64,000 nt of DNA, taken from NCBI GenBank assembly GCA_947683625.1, contig CANTUR010000067.1, positions 1,651,501-1,715,500 of the forward strand. Direction: 5' to 3'. Each line of letters starts with the position of its first letter. The first letter of the stretch is position 1. The position numbers and the translations under genes are program-made. The notes beneath the pieces are model-generated. The model searched no databases. It saw only the letters and a program-made list of their open reading frames with translations, and was not told the origin of the DNA. This DNA is from Mallotus nudiflorus (lineage: Eukaryota > Streptophyta > Magnoliopsida > Malpighiales > Euphorbiaceae). Shown piece by piece: positions 1 to 12,649 of this stretch.

Positions 1-1799
1 CCTCTACCTCTGAGATAGCTAAAGCTTATTTGTTTTAGAGCTTCTTAATAAGACTTTTAGCAATCTCTAATCACCAATCACAATCAAGAAATACAGCCTC
101 CAGCTTGGCTTTTTTAACGTTGCACTCACTCTTCAGCTGAATCTTGTAATTTTTACACTCAAGTAGCACTTAGACAAACTAAAAAAAGAAATAACAATCA
201 GGAAGCACATAAATGATACTCATGTTACTAAGTTCACATGGAAAAAATCTACTACCTCTAGCATATTATAAACCGCTAGATTCAATAAGTCACTCCACTC
301 AACTAAGGTCAGCTTCTCCATATCCTCCTTTAGCCGAAGAGACTTGACATAATGATCATAAACATGGTTGTTGGAGATTGAAGGTGCCTTTACCTTTTCC
401 TTATTCCACTTCCTCATATTTGGATAATCGAGGTCGCTTAGCATGGATACTATGCCCAGTATCCAATTCCTCGTACTCATCTTTAGAAGTTCAAACCCTC
501 TTTTACTTAGAAACCCTTAGATCTGGCCAAACCGTCTACTCCACAACCTGGATGTCAATCATTTCTTCATCAACAACTGTAGTTGTAATAGTAGGCATTA
601 GAGAGGGTACCTTAGTAATGTGGTCCTCAATCACCTTATTTGATATTCCCTCAAGAAAATCATCAATTATGGCCATCTACAATATAAAAAGAAAAAGAAG
701 TCAGAAAAGTACCTCAAAGATCATCAATATTACCTTTATTAAAGTCAATATCCCTTTGTGAAAGATTGCTCGGATGCCTCACTTTGTGTCATTCCTTGAA
801 CCACAATCTCTTGACATCAAAAAAGTCTGAAACATGCTAGATTATAAAGAATTTGTGTCTTTAAGCCTTGATGATATCTAAGAGCTTCTAGAATATACTA
901 CAGCCTGATAGCACCAATAGAGTAAAGGTTATATAACTCCCTTTTCTTCTTTGATAGGCTATACATATATCTGAATAAGTCCAAGTCTAGCATTGTATTC
1001 TTTTTATACATAGTCTCTATAAAAGCTATAAGAATCCGATAGTTGTTGGGATGGAGTTGCCTAGGAGAAATGTTGAATTGGTTTAAAAAATCTTTGATAA
1101 AAGGATCTAGAAGAAATTTAAGCCCTCTCTTTAATTGATATATATAAGTTACCATCTTCTTTATATCCAACAAGGGGGAATGAGCCTTAAAACTTGGCTC
1201 TATTAAGAAAAGCTTATAATCGATTGGAATGTTAAATTTGATTCAACAACCTAACTTAGAAGTTAGCCTCGACTCAAACAAATAAGAACTCACTACTTCC
1301 TGAGGTGTCATGAGGTTAAAGGGAAAAAAAGAAAGAAATAAAAGAAGTGTGAGATAATCACCTTGAGAAAGGGAAAGCCTTCAGTAAAATGTCATCAGAA
1401 AATAGAAAAGAGAGCAACCACTGAAAGTGTAAGAGTAAAATAGTAAAGGAGTTAAAAGATGCAAATTAAGGAAGCGAGATACGCTTTTAAAGGAGGAGGA
1501 AGATTCTAGAATACCAATAAATACCCTTACATAATTCAAATGTATTCCTTTAAACCTCAAGGGTATTTTAGGGCAAAGCAAAGCCTATTTACTGAGCAGT
1601 TATGATTACGACAGCCAAAACATCTTCTCTTCTAACACATAAATAGATACGATAACTTTTCAATTCAAAATAAGAAAGAATACCAACAAACATGAAGTTA
1701 AAGAGCCAAAATATCTTGTTTCTAGCAGTCTCCAACCTCATTTTATAATACTGAGCATCTAAGTCGAGTAACTAAAAATGGCCCCCTCGAGTCATTTCA
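1..1799 (-). pseudogene. Decayed LTR-element remnant with a putative gypsy-type transposon domain (PF04195-like)
   Basis: The best coding stretch runs on the minus strand from about 1320 down to 898. After one in-frame stop it reads through a block containing GLKFLLDPFIKDFLNQFNIS, then PRQLHPNNYRILIAF. That pattern (Gly-Leu-x-Phe-x-x-x-Pro-Phe-x-x-Asp, then Gln-Leu-x-Pro-Asn-x-x-Arg) is what I know from the plant 'putative gypsy type transposon' family, found in LTR retroelements and their non-autonomous relatives. More minus-strand coding flavour continues to about 780 with stops. The remainder (1-780 and 1330-1799) is non-coding or too decayed to read. The solo LTR at 1800-5037 interrupts the unit. 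The family call rests on motif recall, not on a search. Confidence 0.45.
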
Positions 1800-4700
1800 T
1801 GTCACGACCCAAAACAAGGGCCATGACCGGTGCTAGGGAACGGGAATTCTTTCAAATCCGGAACCCGTAGCAAGCCTAAAAAAAATAAAACATACAATAG
1901 TAATAACAATATATAATGCAGCAGAAATAAAAATCATAAATATAATAATAACATATGCACCAACTGGATTTAAATCAAATCCTCATCATCACATATATAT
2001 AAACTCCTTTAATACAAATCCAGTTCAAATATATAATACAACATCTCTTTAAATATTTAATGACTACTGCAGTGTCTAGATAAAATAAACCCAAGACTCA
2101 GATAAACAGTTTACACAAAGAAGCCGGGGCGGAAGAAATCCAGCGTACAGGCCTGCTACTGAGGTCTGAGGAAGATGACTCTCCTGAAAAATAGTCAACG
2201 GAGGGGAGTCAGACCTCACTGAGTGAATTACTATAAATATATACATGCACAATAAATGATAATGCATACAATCAACAGTATATATCTAATATGTATATAT
2301 ACAGACAAATACACACGGATGCTGTAAAATCATTTTATATATATTTTACTGAAAATCATCGTTTATGAAGGATCAAATAGAACCCTATGATATCGAAACC
2401 TCAAACAGTGTTAGACAACACTCAGCCATACAGGCTTACTTAATCCAAATATATCCACTTAATCCATTTATACAGTAGACTAGCCCCGAGACACTAAGTC
2501 AACCGAGCTCCAACAGTTTGACTGTCAGTGTGATTGGCCCCGAGACACTTGGTCAACCAAGCTCCAGCAATCACACTCCCAAATCCATTCTCACACATCA
2601 AATAATCAAATCCAATCAATGTCCACAAATGGTTAGTAATATAGCCTAAATGCTATAAGCGTACCGGTACGTACTCGGTCCTAGTGCTGCCCACTAGGTA
2701 GCACGTTCTATTGATATCCTTCATCAATAAATATAAAACATTCATTCACAAATAAATGATGCATGAATTTAAATAACATAACAATATAAACCATATATAT
2801 ACTGGAAATATACCAAAAGTAAACCAGGTATATTTCGAGTATATATACGTCAAATAAATCCAATCAAATTACAAATTAAGCTAGAAATATATTTAAAAAC
2901 ATTTTAAATATAATTTATTAATAAAACATGCATATAATTTAATATATACCAGAAATAAACCAAAAATAAACTAAAATAAACTCAAGTACTAATTAAACTA
3001 TTATGCATATTTAATCAAGATAAAACATATATTTCTAAAATCATGCATCCTAGAGCATATATATATAAAATAGTAACTCACACTTAGTGCGCTCCACGAG
3101 ATAGATCCGACGGGCCTGGTCCACTAGCCCTCGGTCTTGGCGCAACTAAACAAACAATAACGACAGAAATCAAAATAAACCTAACAGGAAATCCTAGAAC
3201 TCGATCTAGAATATTAAACACAGAATTGAAATTAGGGTTTAATCGGACATCACGTTTTACGAGAATTCTACTAAAAATCCGGCAGAACCTCCCCTGTAAA
3301 ATAGACATCTCTCTACTCAAAGAGTAGAGCCAGCCCTGCAAAGAAACACACTTCGAAAAACAAGCTCAACACACAACCAAAATCCCTCGGTCGGACTCCA
3401 AACTACAGTCTATCGATCGGGGTCCATAATCACAGAAAAATTTCAGAAATACCAAAAATACCCTTATAACATAGAAATTCATTTTATAAGTAAAAATTAC
3501 TTAATTAACCTTTAAACACAGTAAAAGCCGATAAAAACTCATTTTATTAGAAAAATCGTATATTATATATATAATTGAAAATAATTCACGAAAAATAGTT
3601 TTAATTAGTTAAAAATACTAAATAATTTGTGGAAATCATTTTTATACCTTAAATAACTATTAAAACCAATTAAATTACATTTTTTAGTCAATTAAGGGTA
3701 AAATTACCAAAATGCCCTTATATATATAAATATACTAAAATTCATTCAAAAATTCACCAAAAATAGTATAATTATCCAAAATTAATTTTCTCAACATATT
3801 TAACAATAATATTAATAATTAAACTCAATTAACCAATTAATTTCAATTAAAAACACAATTAACCTAATTTTCCCAAAATTACATAAACATAAATAATTCA
3901 AATTAAATACATAGAAATTCATAAAAATTCCAAATAAATTTCTATAATTCATTTCAACATCTATAATTATCATAAAACACAATTTCATAATTTAATTAAT
4001 TAATTTTCGAAAAATAGAAAATAATATTAAAATATTCAAAAATGCCTAAAAATCAAAATAATTCCCAAAAATTCTAAAAAAATTCACACATGTAGATTAA
4101 GCTACTAGGATCAACATTTGTTAAGGGACTTTTCATGAATCAAACAATTCTAAGTTCAAAAAAATCAAAAACCCTAAAATGGCCGAATTAAAAATTTAGT
4201 TCAAACCTCATCAACCACTTGATTTCAGGCCAAAAGGAGCTTAGAATAGGGACCATCGGAGCTCAAGGAGTCAATGAAGACCGGCGGTGGGCAAAATGGT
4301 GGTCGGAATAGTGGTCGACGGCGAAGAGCTCAACTTGTTGCCATCGCGAATTCCGGGCATTCCAGTGGGCTTCCGGCGGCCTGGTCACGTCAGAGAGGAA
4401 GAGGAAGGAAGGGGGAGGAGGTTGGCAGCAGCTGGTGGTGGCGAAAGGCGATCCGACGAGGTGGAACGGGAGGTGCAGTGAGGGTAGGCGTCAGGAGAGA
4501 AGAAGGAAGAGGGAGGGGCAATTCGGTAATTTGGCAAAAATTTTGATTTTTAACTATATATATGTATATATATATATATACTTTACACTATACATTAAAA
4601 TAATATAAAATTACACACATTAAATATACACCACACACTTATAATTTAATATTTTAATAATTTAATACACCTAAAAATAATTAAATAATATTAGAACTAA

Positions 4701-5037
4701 TTAATAAATAATAAAATATTAGGGTAATTAATTAAACCTTAAATAATTAAATAAATACACATATATATGTTATTTAGTATTTTAAAAATATGTATGAGTT
4801 CATGCAAGTCCGTAAATCCATTCAAAATAATTAATAATAAATTATTTACGTGAAAATTTCCCCGAAAATGCAAGTCCCGAGAAAATTTTACATAAAGCAC
4901 TTAAAATAATAATAAACAATTAAAAATTCAATTTTAATTAAATAAAAGCTCATAAAATATCAATATCATATTTAAGAATTATTAACACTGCATATCCCGA
5001 TACAGTGTAAAAATGTTTAAAAACACGGGATATTACA
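1800..5037 (-). mobile_element. Solo LTR, 3.24 kb, with 5-bp target-site duplication
   Basis: On the plus strand the element starts TGTCACGACCC and ends CGGGATATTACA, giving TG...CA termini. It is flanked on both sides by TTTCA (1795-1799 and 5038-5042), a perfect 5-bp target duplication. No gag or pol is present, so this is an LTR left after recombination between two LTRs, or an LTR-only insertion. Read on the minus strand it begins TGTAATATCCCG. A TA-rich promoter-like stretch (about 4552-4581) comes next, then a GC-rich pyrimidine leader (about 4255-4530), which is a plausible U3-R order. The length and ends fit LTRs of Tekay/Del-type chromoviruses, but that family name is inference. ORFs inside it (3084-3341, 4274-4546) look like nothing known. 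Confidence 0.85.
4552..4581 (-). promoter_or_regulatory. TATA-rich core promoter candidate of the solo LTR
   Basis: A run of alternating TA about 30 bp long lies immediately upstream (in minus orientation) of the only GC-rich, pyrimidine-strand leader in the LTR. That is the expected position of the TATA box relative to the R region. Simple TA repeats can mimic a promoter. Confidence 0.35.
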
Positions 5038-5760
5038 TTTCATAACACTAAGGTTTTGAAACTCAATTTGTTTCATAAAACCAAGCATCATTAAAGACTC
5101 AGGTCATTTTATAACACTTAGATAGAATATTCGGGTCATTTCATAACACTAAGCATCAATAGTCTAATGATTGAGACTGGCCCCCTAAGGTCGTCCTTCA
5201 ACAACAAGCATCAACTTTAACAAAACACTATCTCTGAGGTTTTTCTAATATAGTAAAAAAGATAATACATTACTCTACCTATCAACTATGAGATCATTTT
5301 ATCAGCAATGGTTGCTGTTCAAAGCAATACTTCATTAGAATCTCGGACATAAATATCCAAACAAACTTTCGAGGGTGTTATAATCTCCTAAAGAGGAAGA
5401 AAGCCCAACTAGGAAGGATGCCTAATTAGGAACGTACTCAAATAGGAAGATGATCCTCATATCCAAAAGAGATAAGAACTTCTTATCATAGTAATCCTAT
5501 AAGACCAAGGAATCCCATTCCTTTCATGTTTGAGTCAATATTTCCCTATATATACCTCTCACATCTCTCATTCTATTCATTTTATTCTATTAATTCATAA
5601 CACTTTTTATCTCTCTAAGCACACAATCTCTCTCTACAACCCTCTCTAACTTAGGCATTGAAGTATTTATGGGGATCCTCCTTACTACTCACCTTGCTCT
5701 TATATATTGCTTACCTGCAGGATTCAAGGATTTTCAGAAATAAGTCATCACCCGTGAGTC
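5038..5760 (+). mobile_element. LTR-like segment (R/U5 type) continuing the element split by the solo LTR
   Basis: After the TTTCA duplication the sequence carries repeated copies of GTCATTTCATAACACTAA, then a TATA-like CCCTATATATACC near 5543. A CT-rich leader follows with repeated CTCTCT, then a short stretch with TTAGGCATTGAAGTA and TGCAGG. This order is typical of the promoter, R and U5 of plant LTRs that accompany PF04195-like elements. If it is the 3' LTR of a plus-strand element, the coding remnant at 898-1320 lies antisense within it. The outer ends and the family were not resolved. Confidence 0.4.
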
Positions 5761-6499
5761 CAATTAAGTTTAATAAATACTTGAAATTTAACATAAATTA
5801 TAATATTAACAAAACAAATTGAGTTTATTCAAATATAAAAATTTTATTTTGTTTATATTATATTAATTAAATTATATATTTAAAAATAATTTAAAAATAC
5901 TGAATTAATGCTATTTGTGATTATTAATGCAACTAATAATTTAAGAACAATATTGTAGAAAAATTCTAGCCACCATTATCTCTATTTTTTCTTATTTTTT
6001 TCTTAAAATGTTTTGTTTTTGGCCATCATCGATCATCTTTTAGATTAGCAGTAGTTCCTTACTATATCTTTTTATTTTCTTATTTTATTTTGTTTTCTTA
6101 CATTTAATAAATATATATTTCTAATCTATTTATTTTATTTGATTTTTGTAAAATTTTGGATATTCCTTTATGGAGTTGTTTTTACCTTTTATGGGATTTG
6201 ATTTCTTAACGGAATTTAAATATTTCTTTGTTGTGAAAATTTTGTTGATTTTTCTACAATGAGACTCATTTGAAGATCAAGGAATTGATTTACGGCTAAT
6301 TAAAGTCATTAAGTGTAGTGTATAGATCATTGAGTTGCGAACTAAAAGAACTTTGTTTACCATTTGCATGATCAATCCCATAATTTTAGTTTTGATAAAA
6401 AAATTTGAAGTATTAATATTTCTCTTAAGAATGTATTAGGAGATAGAATCTCATACTTTAAGATCAAGATAGCTCTCTAAAATTGAAGGATTGTAAAAC
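5761..6499. other. AT-rich intergenic or decayed repeat DNA, nothing identified
   Basis: No ORF, RNA gene or repeat boundary that I can support. The sequence is very AT-rich with short poly(T) runs. Confidence 0.5.
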
Positions 6500-7489
6500 T
6501 CCTATAAAAAGCTTTTACATGGCAATTTATAAAGCACAAAAAGCTATATAGGTTTCTAGATAAATGAGGTTCAAAAGAGATCAACAAAAATCAATTTTTC
6601 AAGAAGTAGATTGCCCCTCATGAGTAGCCTTCAGACCATAAGGGTCCTCATAAGCTGAGCTTGGAGAAGGCAAGCAACCAAGCAAGCAAGCCTATACTAC
6701 TCACGACCATCCCTCACGAGTGGGTCATGATTGTGAGGAGCACTCATATTGCCCTCTAACAGCTAGTTGAGCCTCCAATAGCTAGTTGAACCTCCAATGG
6801 CTATAATCTTCAATCCTCACGAGCTAGAGTCTCCCCTCATGACCGTGAGCGGCACTTCGACTATAAAAAGCTAAAATTCATTTAATGAAGGAGATATGAG
6901 CTTGAGGAAGCAACTAATGGTCTTCAACAACCATTTTCAATCCTCAATCAATATATATAAGTTTTGGAACTTTATTTAAAAAGTTAGCTAAGTTGGTTGA
7001 GCTTTCTTAATTCCTTAGAAACTCTTTAACATTCTTCTATTCTTAAAATTCTAATTGTAAATTAAGTGATTAGTTGTGTGCTAGGTTAGCTCTCTGTTTC
7101 ATCTTCTTTCTTAGATTGAAAAAAGGGAAGTGAGGATTTAATATAGTGAATTAGGTTCAAGTGTAAGCCTCAAAATAACTAGAAATCATTATTGGGTTAG
7201 AGCTTAGCATAGAAAAATTTTTGGGTGTTGTAAAGATTAAAGTTAATCCTCAAAACTCTCATAAACTCAATCTTCATTAATAAGATTGGTATGGGTGTTA
7301 AAAATCCTAACTTGGGGATAAATTAGGTGGAGACGTGGATTCGTTTATGAATCGAACTCCTTAAATTCTTGAATTCTTAAGCCCTTTTCTTGCTTTGCTA
7401 TTTAAATCTTCTTTTAGCTCTTAATTAATCTTTGATCCTTTCTTAATTTTTTTATTTTCCCTATTCACCCCCCTCTAGGACTCTTTCCA
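6500..7489 (+). mobile_element. SIRE-like copia LTR, copy A (approximate bounds)
   Basis: This segment aligns by eye, in order, with copy B at about 8330-9562. Shared blocks are AGGTTCAA near the start, a U3 full of CTCACGAG and TCATGATTGTGAGG motifs, a TATA box (CTATAAAAAGC near 6860) followed by ATTTAATGA, an AAAAAGGGAAGTGAG block, an AGGTGGA block, and a terminal CTATTCACCCCCCTCT ending near TTTCCA. The C-rich end is typical of SIRE-type copia LTRs. No usable primer-binding site follows it, so it may be a solo or rearranged copy. The left edge is uncertain by about 100 bp. Confidence 0.5.
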
Positions 7490-8329
7490 AACTCTGTTAA
7501 CGCGATTGAAGAATGACGATTAGAAATTTCATAATAGTGAGACTTTATTTTGGTATTTTTTTTATTGTATTCTTATTTTATATTATCTTTTTTTGTCAAG
7601 ATGTATCTTTGATTTTCATGAATGAATGATTCATTTTTTCTCTAAAAAAAAATTAAAACAATATTATTTTTATTTAAAATTTTTATATTATTTTAATGAT
7701 GTTTTAATTAAAGATTGGTGTTTGATCATTCCCTAAGTTTATTGGCTGACTATGCATAAATAAATTATATGTTATATATTAATCATTATAACAAAAAAAA
7801 TAATCTTTCATTTGAGCATTAATGTTGCAACCCCTTTTGCTATAATCTATCATATAAAATAAATCTACGTAAATTAACATCAATTAACCTTATGTCATTA
7901 CAAAAATATTTTTTTTTCGTGAGCTTATTCTTCTCGAGGACAACTTTTATTATCATTACAAACTACACATACAACAACAACTATAACAACATTGTGTGTG
8001 TGTGTATGTGTGTATATATATATATTTTTATAAACTTTCGATATCTTACTAATGTAAGAACAAAAAATGATTTTCATATACAAAACCATGTGTTAAATCC
8101 TTGGAAACCAATCTCTCTTTAAATTGCTCATTATTGGTATATATTAAAGACAATATATTTTAAGAGATTTATTTTCATAATAAAAAAATTGATAACCATA
8201 TCTAAAATTTTAGCTTTCTCAATCACTAACAGTTGCAATGTTAAATTTTATAGTAATACTATATGTTGGATATTGCATAATCAAGGGTTAATCAACTTCA
8301 TTTTAATAGGAACAAATTTAATTTTGAGT
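7490..8329. other. AT-rich spacer between two copia LTR copies
   Basis: No gene seen. Around 7540-7660 a stretch ending in an A-run resembles a LINE 3' tail, but there is no coding support. A GT/TA microsatellite lies near 7995-8025. Confidence 0.45.
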
Positions 8330-9562
8330 CACTAATATGTGTGTTTCAAGTGTATATAAGCTAGGTTCAAGTTAAAAGCAATTTCAAGCAAATAATTTAA
8401 ATAGTACCTTGGTAGCGGTGCTCATGATTCCCATCATGATTGTGAGCATCCTTACGATCCCAATCTTAAAGAATTATTTAAGTTTAAAAATTATACTGTG
8501 ATGCTTATGGTCTTAATCATGACTGTGATGATATTTGTGATAAGGGGATCATGATTGTGATCAAAAGGATTGTGATCTTAAGCCAAGTTACATGAATTAA
8601 AAAACCAAGCAATGACCCTTATAATCCAAGTCATGATTATGAGAAGCTAGATCATGAGTATTATTAAAGCTATCACAAGCCTAACCAAGCTAATAGAAGT
8701 TTCACACAATGATCCTTACAAGCTGGATCATAATCAATATATGTGTGATCACAATCGTGATTAAGGAATCACGAGCCTGACCATATGTAATCCAAGCAAA
8801 GATTAGGTTTAGTGACCCTTATAATCCCATGTCATGATTATGATAATGGTTATGATCTAGCTATCAAACATGCAATAGTCATAGAAGAGCCACAATGACT
8901 AGTTTTATTAAAAAACACAATCATGATGGGCTATGTCACGATCATGAAAGGTGAAATTTTTATAAATAGCTGAATGAGTATTTAATGAGTATAGTAAAGC
9001 TTGGGGATGAACTCGTAGCTCTTTAACAACTAGTTTTTAATCCTTAACTATAAATACTCATTACTAAAAATCACTTAAGAGGTTAGAAGGATGTTAAACA
9101 TTTATTCTTAGCATTTATTGTGAAAAACTAAAGTTTTTTTTGTATAGTTTATTACATTATTTAGTATGGATTTATGTGCACTAGTATAGGATTTGCTTCT
9201 TCTCCTTATTAGGTTAAAAAGGGAAGTGAGAATCTATTCTAGAGGAATAAGTTAAATTATGGACCAAAAAACACTTGAATTTTAGGTTTGGTATGAGTCA
9301 AGCCAAGAAAAACTCCAATTTTGTAATAGGTTTGAGTTAAGCCTAAAAAACTCAAGTTTTAAACTCAATCTAGTAAATAGATTGGAGTTAGGATTGAAAA
9401 TTCTAACTTAAGTGAAGTTAGGTGGAAATATAAACTCATTTGAGGAACCAAAATCTTTAAATCATTATGCCTTTCTTCTTGATCTCCTTTTTATTTTGTT
9501 AATTTTTCTTAACTTTTCTTAAAATCAAATTAGCCTTATTCAGCCTCTTTATGGTATTTTCA
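8330..9562 (+). mobile_element. SIRE-like copia 5' LTR, copy B
   Basis: The LTR body is homologous to copy A. It ends with TTTTCA at 9562, immediately before a degenerate initiator-Met primer-binding site. The U3 (8420-8940) is packed with near-palindromic TCATGATTGTGA units. A TATA-like TTTTTATAAATAGC lies near 8955. The left edge is approximate. Gag sequence follows downstream, making this the 5' LTR of the element that continues to 14.5 kb. Confidence 0.55.
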
Positions 9563-9564
9563 AT

Positions 9565-9576
9565 TGATATTAAAGC
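9565..9576 (+). other. Degenerate primer-binding site (initiator-Met type)
   Basis: TGATATTAAAGC differs from the standard copia site TGGTATCAGAGC by transition-type changes only (G to A, C to T). It sits 2 nt after the LTR end, as expected. Confidence 0.6.
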
Positions 9577-9698
9577 TTGACTTTTTGGAACTTAATTACA
9601 AGAAGTTCATATTATAAGGAATGAAACCTTAAACTTTTATACTCTTAGACCCTACTTTGATGGTTAAACTTCTTCATGGTAGTGATTTTCTCCATTGG

Positions 9699-11915
9699 TG
9701 TTAGTGTATATATGCCTTAGTGTCATTCTTGTAACAAATAATAACATTATAAATTATCCCTATGACAATAAAATATTCATTTAAATAAAGAGTTTGTTTA
9801 TCTGAATATTTACCCTTTAGCAATATGTTTAATAAATTTATTATTAAGAGTTGATAATATGAGTTATAAATTTATTTAGTACATACGCTATAAATTGTTT
9901 ATAGTTGAATAATTGATATTTGGGTAATATTAATTAGACTATCACCTTTGTCTATTCTCCTTGATTAGTATGTGATGCTAATAGTTGGAGGTAGTGAGTC
10001 TCATGCTACTTGACATGAGATATCATAATAGAAATATGGATACTCATATGATGGGTAAATCAAACAATGATTTTAGATTTATTATTGCAAAGACACTCAC
10101 TTATAATCAACAATCACAATATAGGTCATAATGGTTCATATAGTCCTTTAACCTGAGGTGACATGGTCATCCATATTTGAGTGGTTAGAGTTTGTTACCG
10201 CTTACATACTTGTGTTATTCATATATGGGTATATGGCTTGTGGTGGCTATAGTCAGTTGAATATAGGGTGAGTGTTCAACCAAGATGAGATTCATTACTT
10301 GAAGTGAATCAGGATAGATACTATGCTATCTAAGTTTATTCTCATTAATAAGTTCCTAGTCAGGACAAACATAACACAGACTAAAAGATTTTTGGTGCTA
10401 GAAAGTGTTTATAGTATTAGTTATGTTTTATTAAGAATCAATACCTAAGATGAGGTCATATGATGAAGCTATTAGAGTTTGATTAAACCTTGACTCTAGG
10501 CTATATTGGAATCTTATAGTGAAGGAATTTTAGCGCACGGTAATTATGACAATAAGGTTCGTGTGAATCAATATATGCATTTATATCTAATGAGGTAGTT
10601 GTGATATCGATGCTAGGGGTCACTTACAACTTATGAGAACTAAATATGCATAATTTGGATTTTTACATTTAGATTTGAAAGAGTTTCAAATAATATCAAA
10701 TGTTGATAATTATATTCTCATTGCTAATTAGACATGAACCTAGTAAGTCACACTTAAAAAAGTTTTGCCAAATCACCATTTCTATTAATCTAATTATTGA
10801 CTAAAGATTTTAATCAATTAATTAATATTGATGGAATTAGATTTATGTTTTAAGCAATAATTCTAGTATATCATGAAATCTAATTCTAATAAGAGTTTTA
10901 TTATTAATTTATATTTAATTAATATGAGATATTAATTAAAATAGTAAATTAATAATTATATATGTTATTAATTCAATTATTAAATTTAATATGAGATATT
11001 AAATTATTAATAATTAAATTAATAATAATATATGTTATTAATTCAATTATTAGATTTAATATGAGATATTAAATTATTAATAATTTAATTAACAATTATT
11101 TGTAAATTGTTGACTTTGAATAAGTATAAGAATGGCTGTAAATATAATAAATGAGATGTATTTTCTACTCATACATTACTATGTCAAGGTGGTAAGCTAA
11201 TGATGTTTTAATATCAAGGTGGCAAGCTAATGATGTAGTAAGTTACTTGCACAATTTGTTCACTAACCATGTCAAAGGTGTATACAAGGTGGCATGCAAA
11301 GTGTTATACTAATGATGTGGTATAAGTGATGTTTAATTTGTGTATGTTTATATCAACTCACTTTCTCTATATACATATCCTTAGAAGAGATCTAAGATAG
11401 AGAGATATACGTGAATGAGCAATTGCGTTAAGAAATTAATGTAAGTTGTTATTTTAAGAAAGTGTGTAGAGATTTTGGTAAGAAAATATACCAAAAGGAA
11501 AAGCAACATATATATAAAATAAACTCTAAGTTCTTGCAAGTGAACTAAATTAGTGCAAGTTTACAAGGGTCACTTAGAGAGGGTACTTGCTAATAAGTTT
11601 AATCAAGGCAAGAAGATGATTGACAAAGCTTTGGTGTTTCAAGCTAGAGGCCTAACACTTGGGAGGCTAAGCATTTGATTCAAGAGTTTAACTAAAGACA
11701 TTTAAAGCTAAGGAGTTTATAATTATTTTCAAACTTAGAATTCCTAGGTTGTTGTTTACATATTATTTTGATATTTAACTATGTGTTTAAATACAAATTG
11801 GACCCTTGGGATTGGAATTCTTCATGTGATGAAGAGTTATGTTGAGTAAAATAATTAAAATTTATACTAAACACGCATGTTCCTAATGCCTAAGTAGCAT
11901 AATTGATTCCTAAGA
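9699..11915 (+). mobile_element. Solo LTR inserted in the copia gag
   Basis: It starts TGTTAGTGTATATATGCC and ends TTGATTCCTAAGA. It is flanked by ATTGG on both sides (9694-9698 and 11916-11920). Removing the element and one copy of ATTGG restores an in-frame gag reading (HWKFKMK), which independently confirms the borders. The last base pair is GA instead of CA, a probable point change. A TATA-like CTCTATATACATATCC lies near 11362. No internal genes, so a recombination-derived solo LTR. Confidence 0.82.
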
Positions 11916-12164
11916 ATTGGAAGTTCAAAATGAAACTATATTTTGATAGTGATCCAATTAGGTTGTGTGATGTCATTTTAGACGGTTGGGAAGCTCCTAA
12001 GGCAAAAGTAGATAATGTTTAGATTACCATTAATAAAATTCAATGGACACAAAAACAAAAAGATAAGAACCACATGAGCAAAAAGGCAATGACCATCATA
12101 CTTGTAATGTCAATAGAAAAAGGAGGTAAAGTACAACACTACAAATCCGCCATGGAGATATGGG

Positions 12165-12649
12165 TAGGGGTGTGCAAAAATTGATTAACCAAAACACATT
12201 GATTGATTTAACTCAATTATATATAATTTGGTTTGGTTATAGTTATAGAAAAATATAAAAATTGGTTAATCGGTTCAGTTTTGGTTTTGAAGGTGAAATA
12301 CCAAAAAAATTGAACCTAGCGAATATTTACGCATATATTATAAAATACTATATTAAATACATTAATAAAACAAATATGTTTGAATATTAAAATTATAAAG
12401 AAAAGCATTTTACTTATATTATTAATGAATAAATTTTTAAAAAACTAAATTAGTAAATAAAAATTTAGAAATTATTTTAAAAATAAAATTAATAAATCGA
12501 TTAACCAAATCCAACCTAATTGGTTCAGTTCTGTTATGTTTTTGTACATATTTCTATTTGATTTTGATTTTCTATTTTGAATGTTTTATATTAATCAGTT
12601 TTGTCGATTCGATTTGATTTTGAACCAAAACTGATCGCTACTTACCCTT
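12165..12649. mobile_element. hAT-like MITE inserted in the copia gag
   Basis: It starts TAGGGGTGTGCAAAAATTG and ends GATCGCTACTTACCCTTA, so the short terminal inverted repeat is decayed on the right. The interior has the repeated NGGTT/AACCN composition typical of the plant MITE group beginning TAGGGGTG, of which 59506-60080 is an intact example. The flanks (GATATGGG, TATATAGG) match at 6 of 8 positions, consistent with a degraded 8-bp duplication. Gag reading resumes right after it. Confidence 0.6.

Noticed and set aside
4274..4546. Plus-strand ORFs of 64-90 codons rich in Gly and Arg
   Set aside because: They lie in the GC-rich leader of a solo LTR, have no motif, overlap in two frames, and are explained by composition.
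7540..7660. LINE 3' tail ending in an A-run
   Set aside because: The phrase resembles LINE tails, but there is no coding block upstream and no target duplication.
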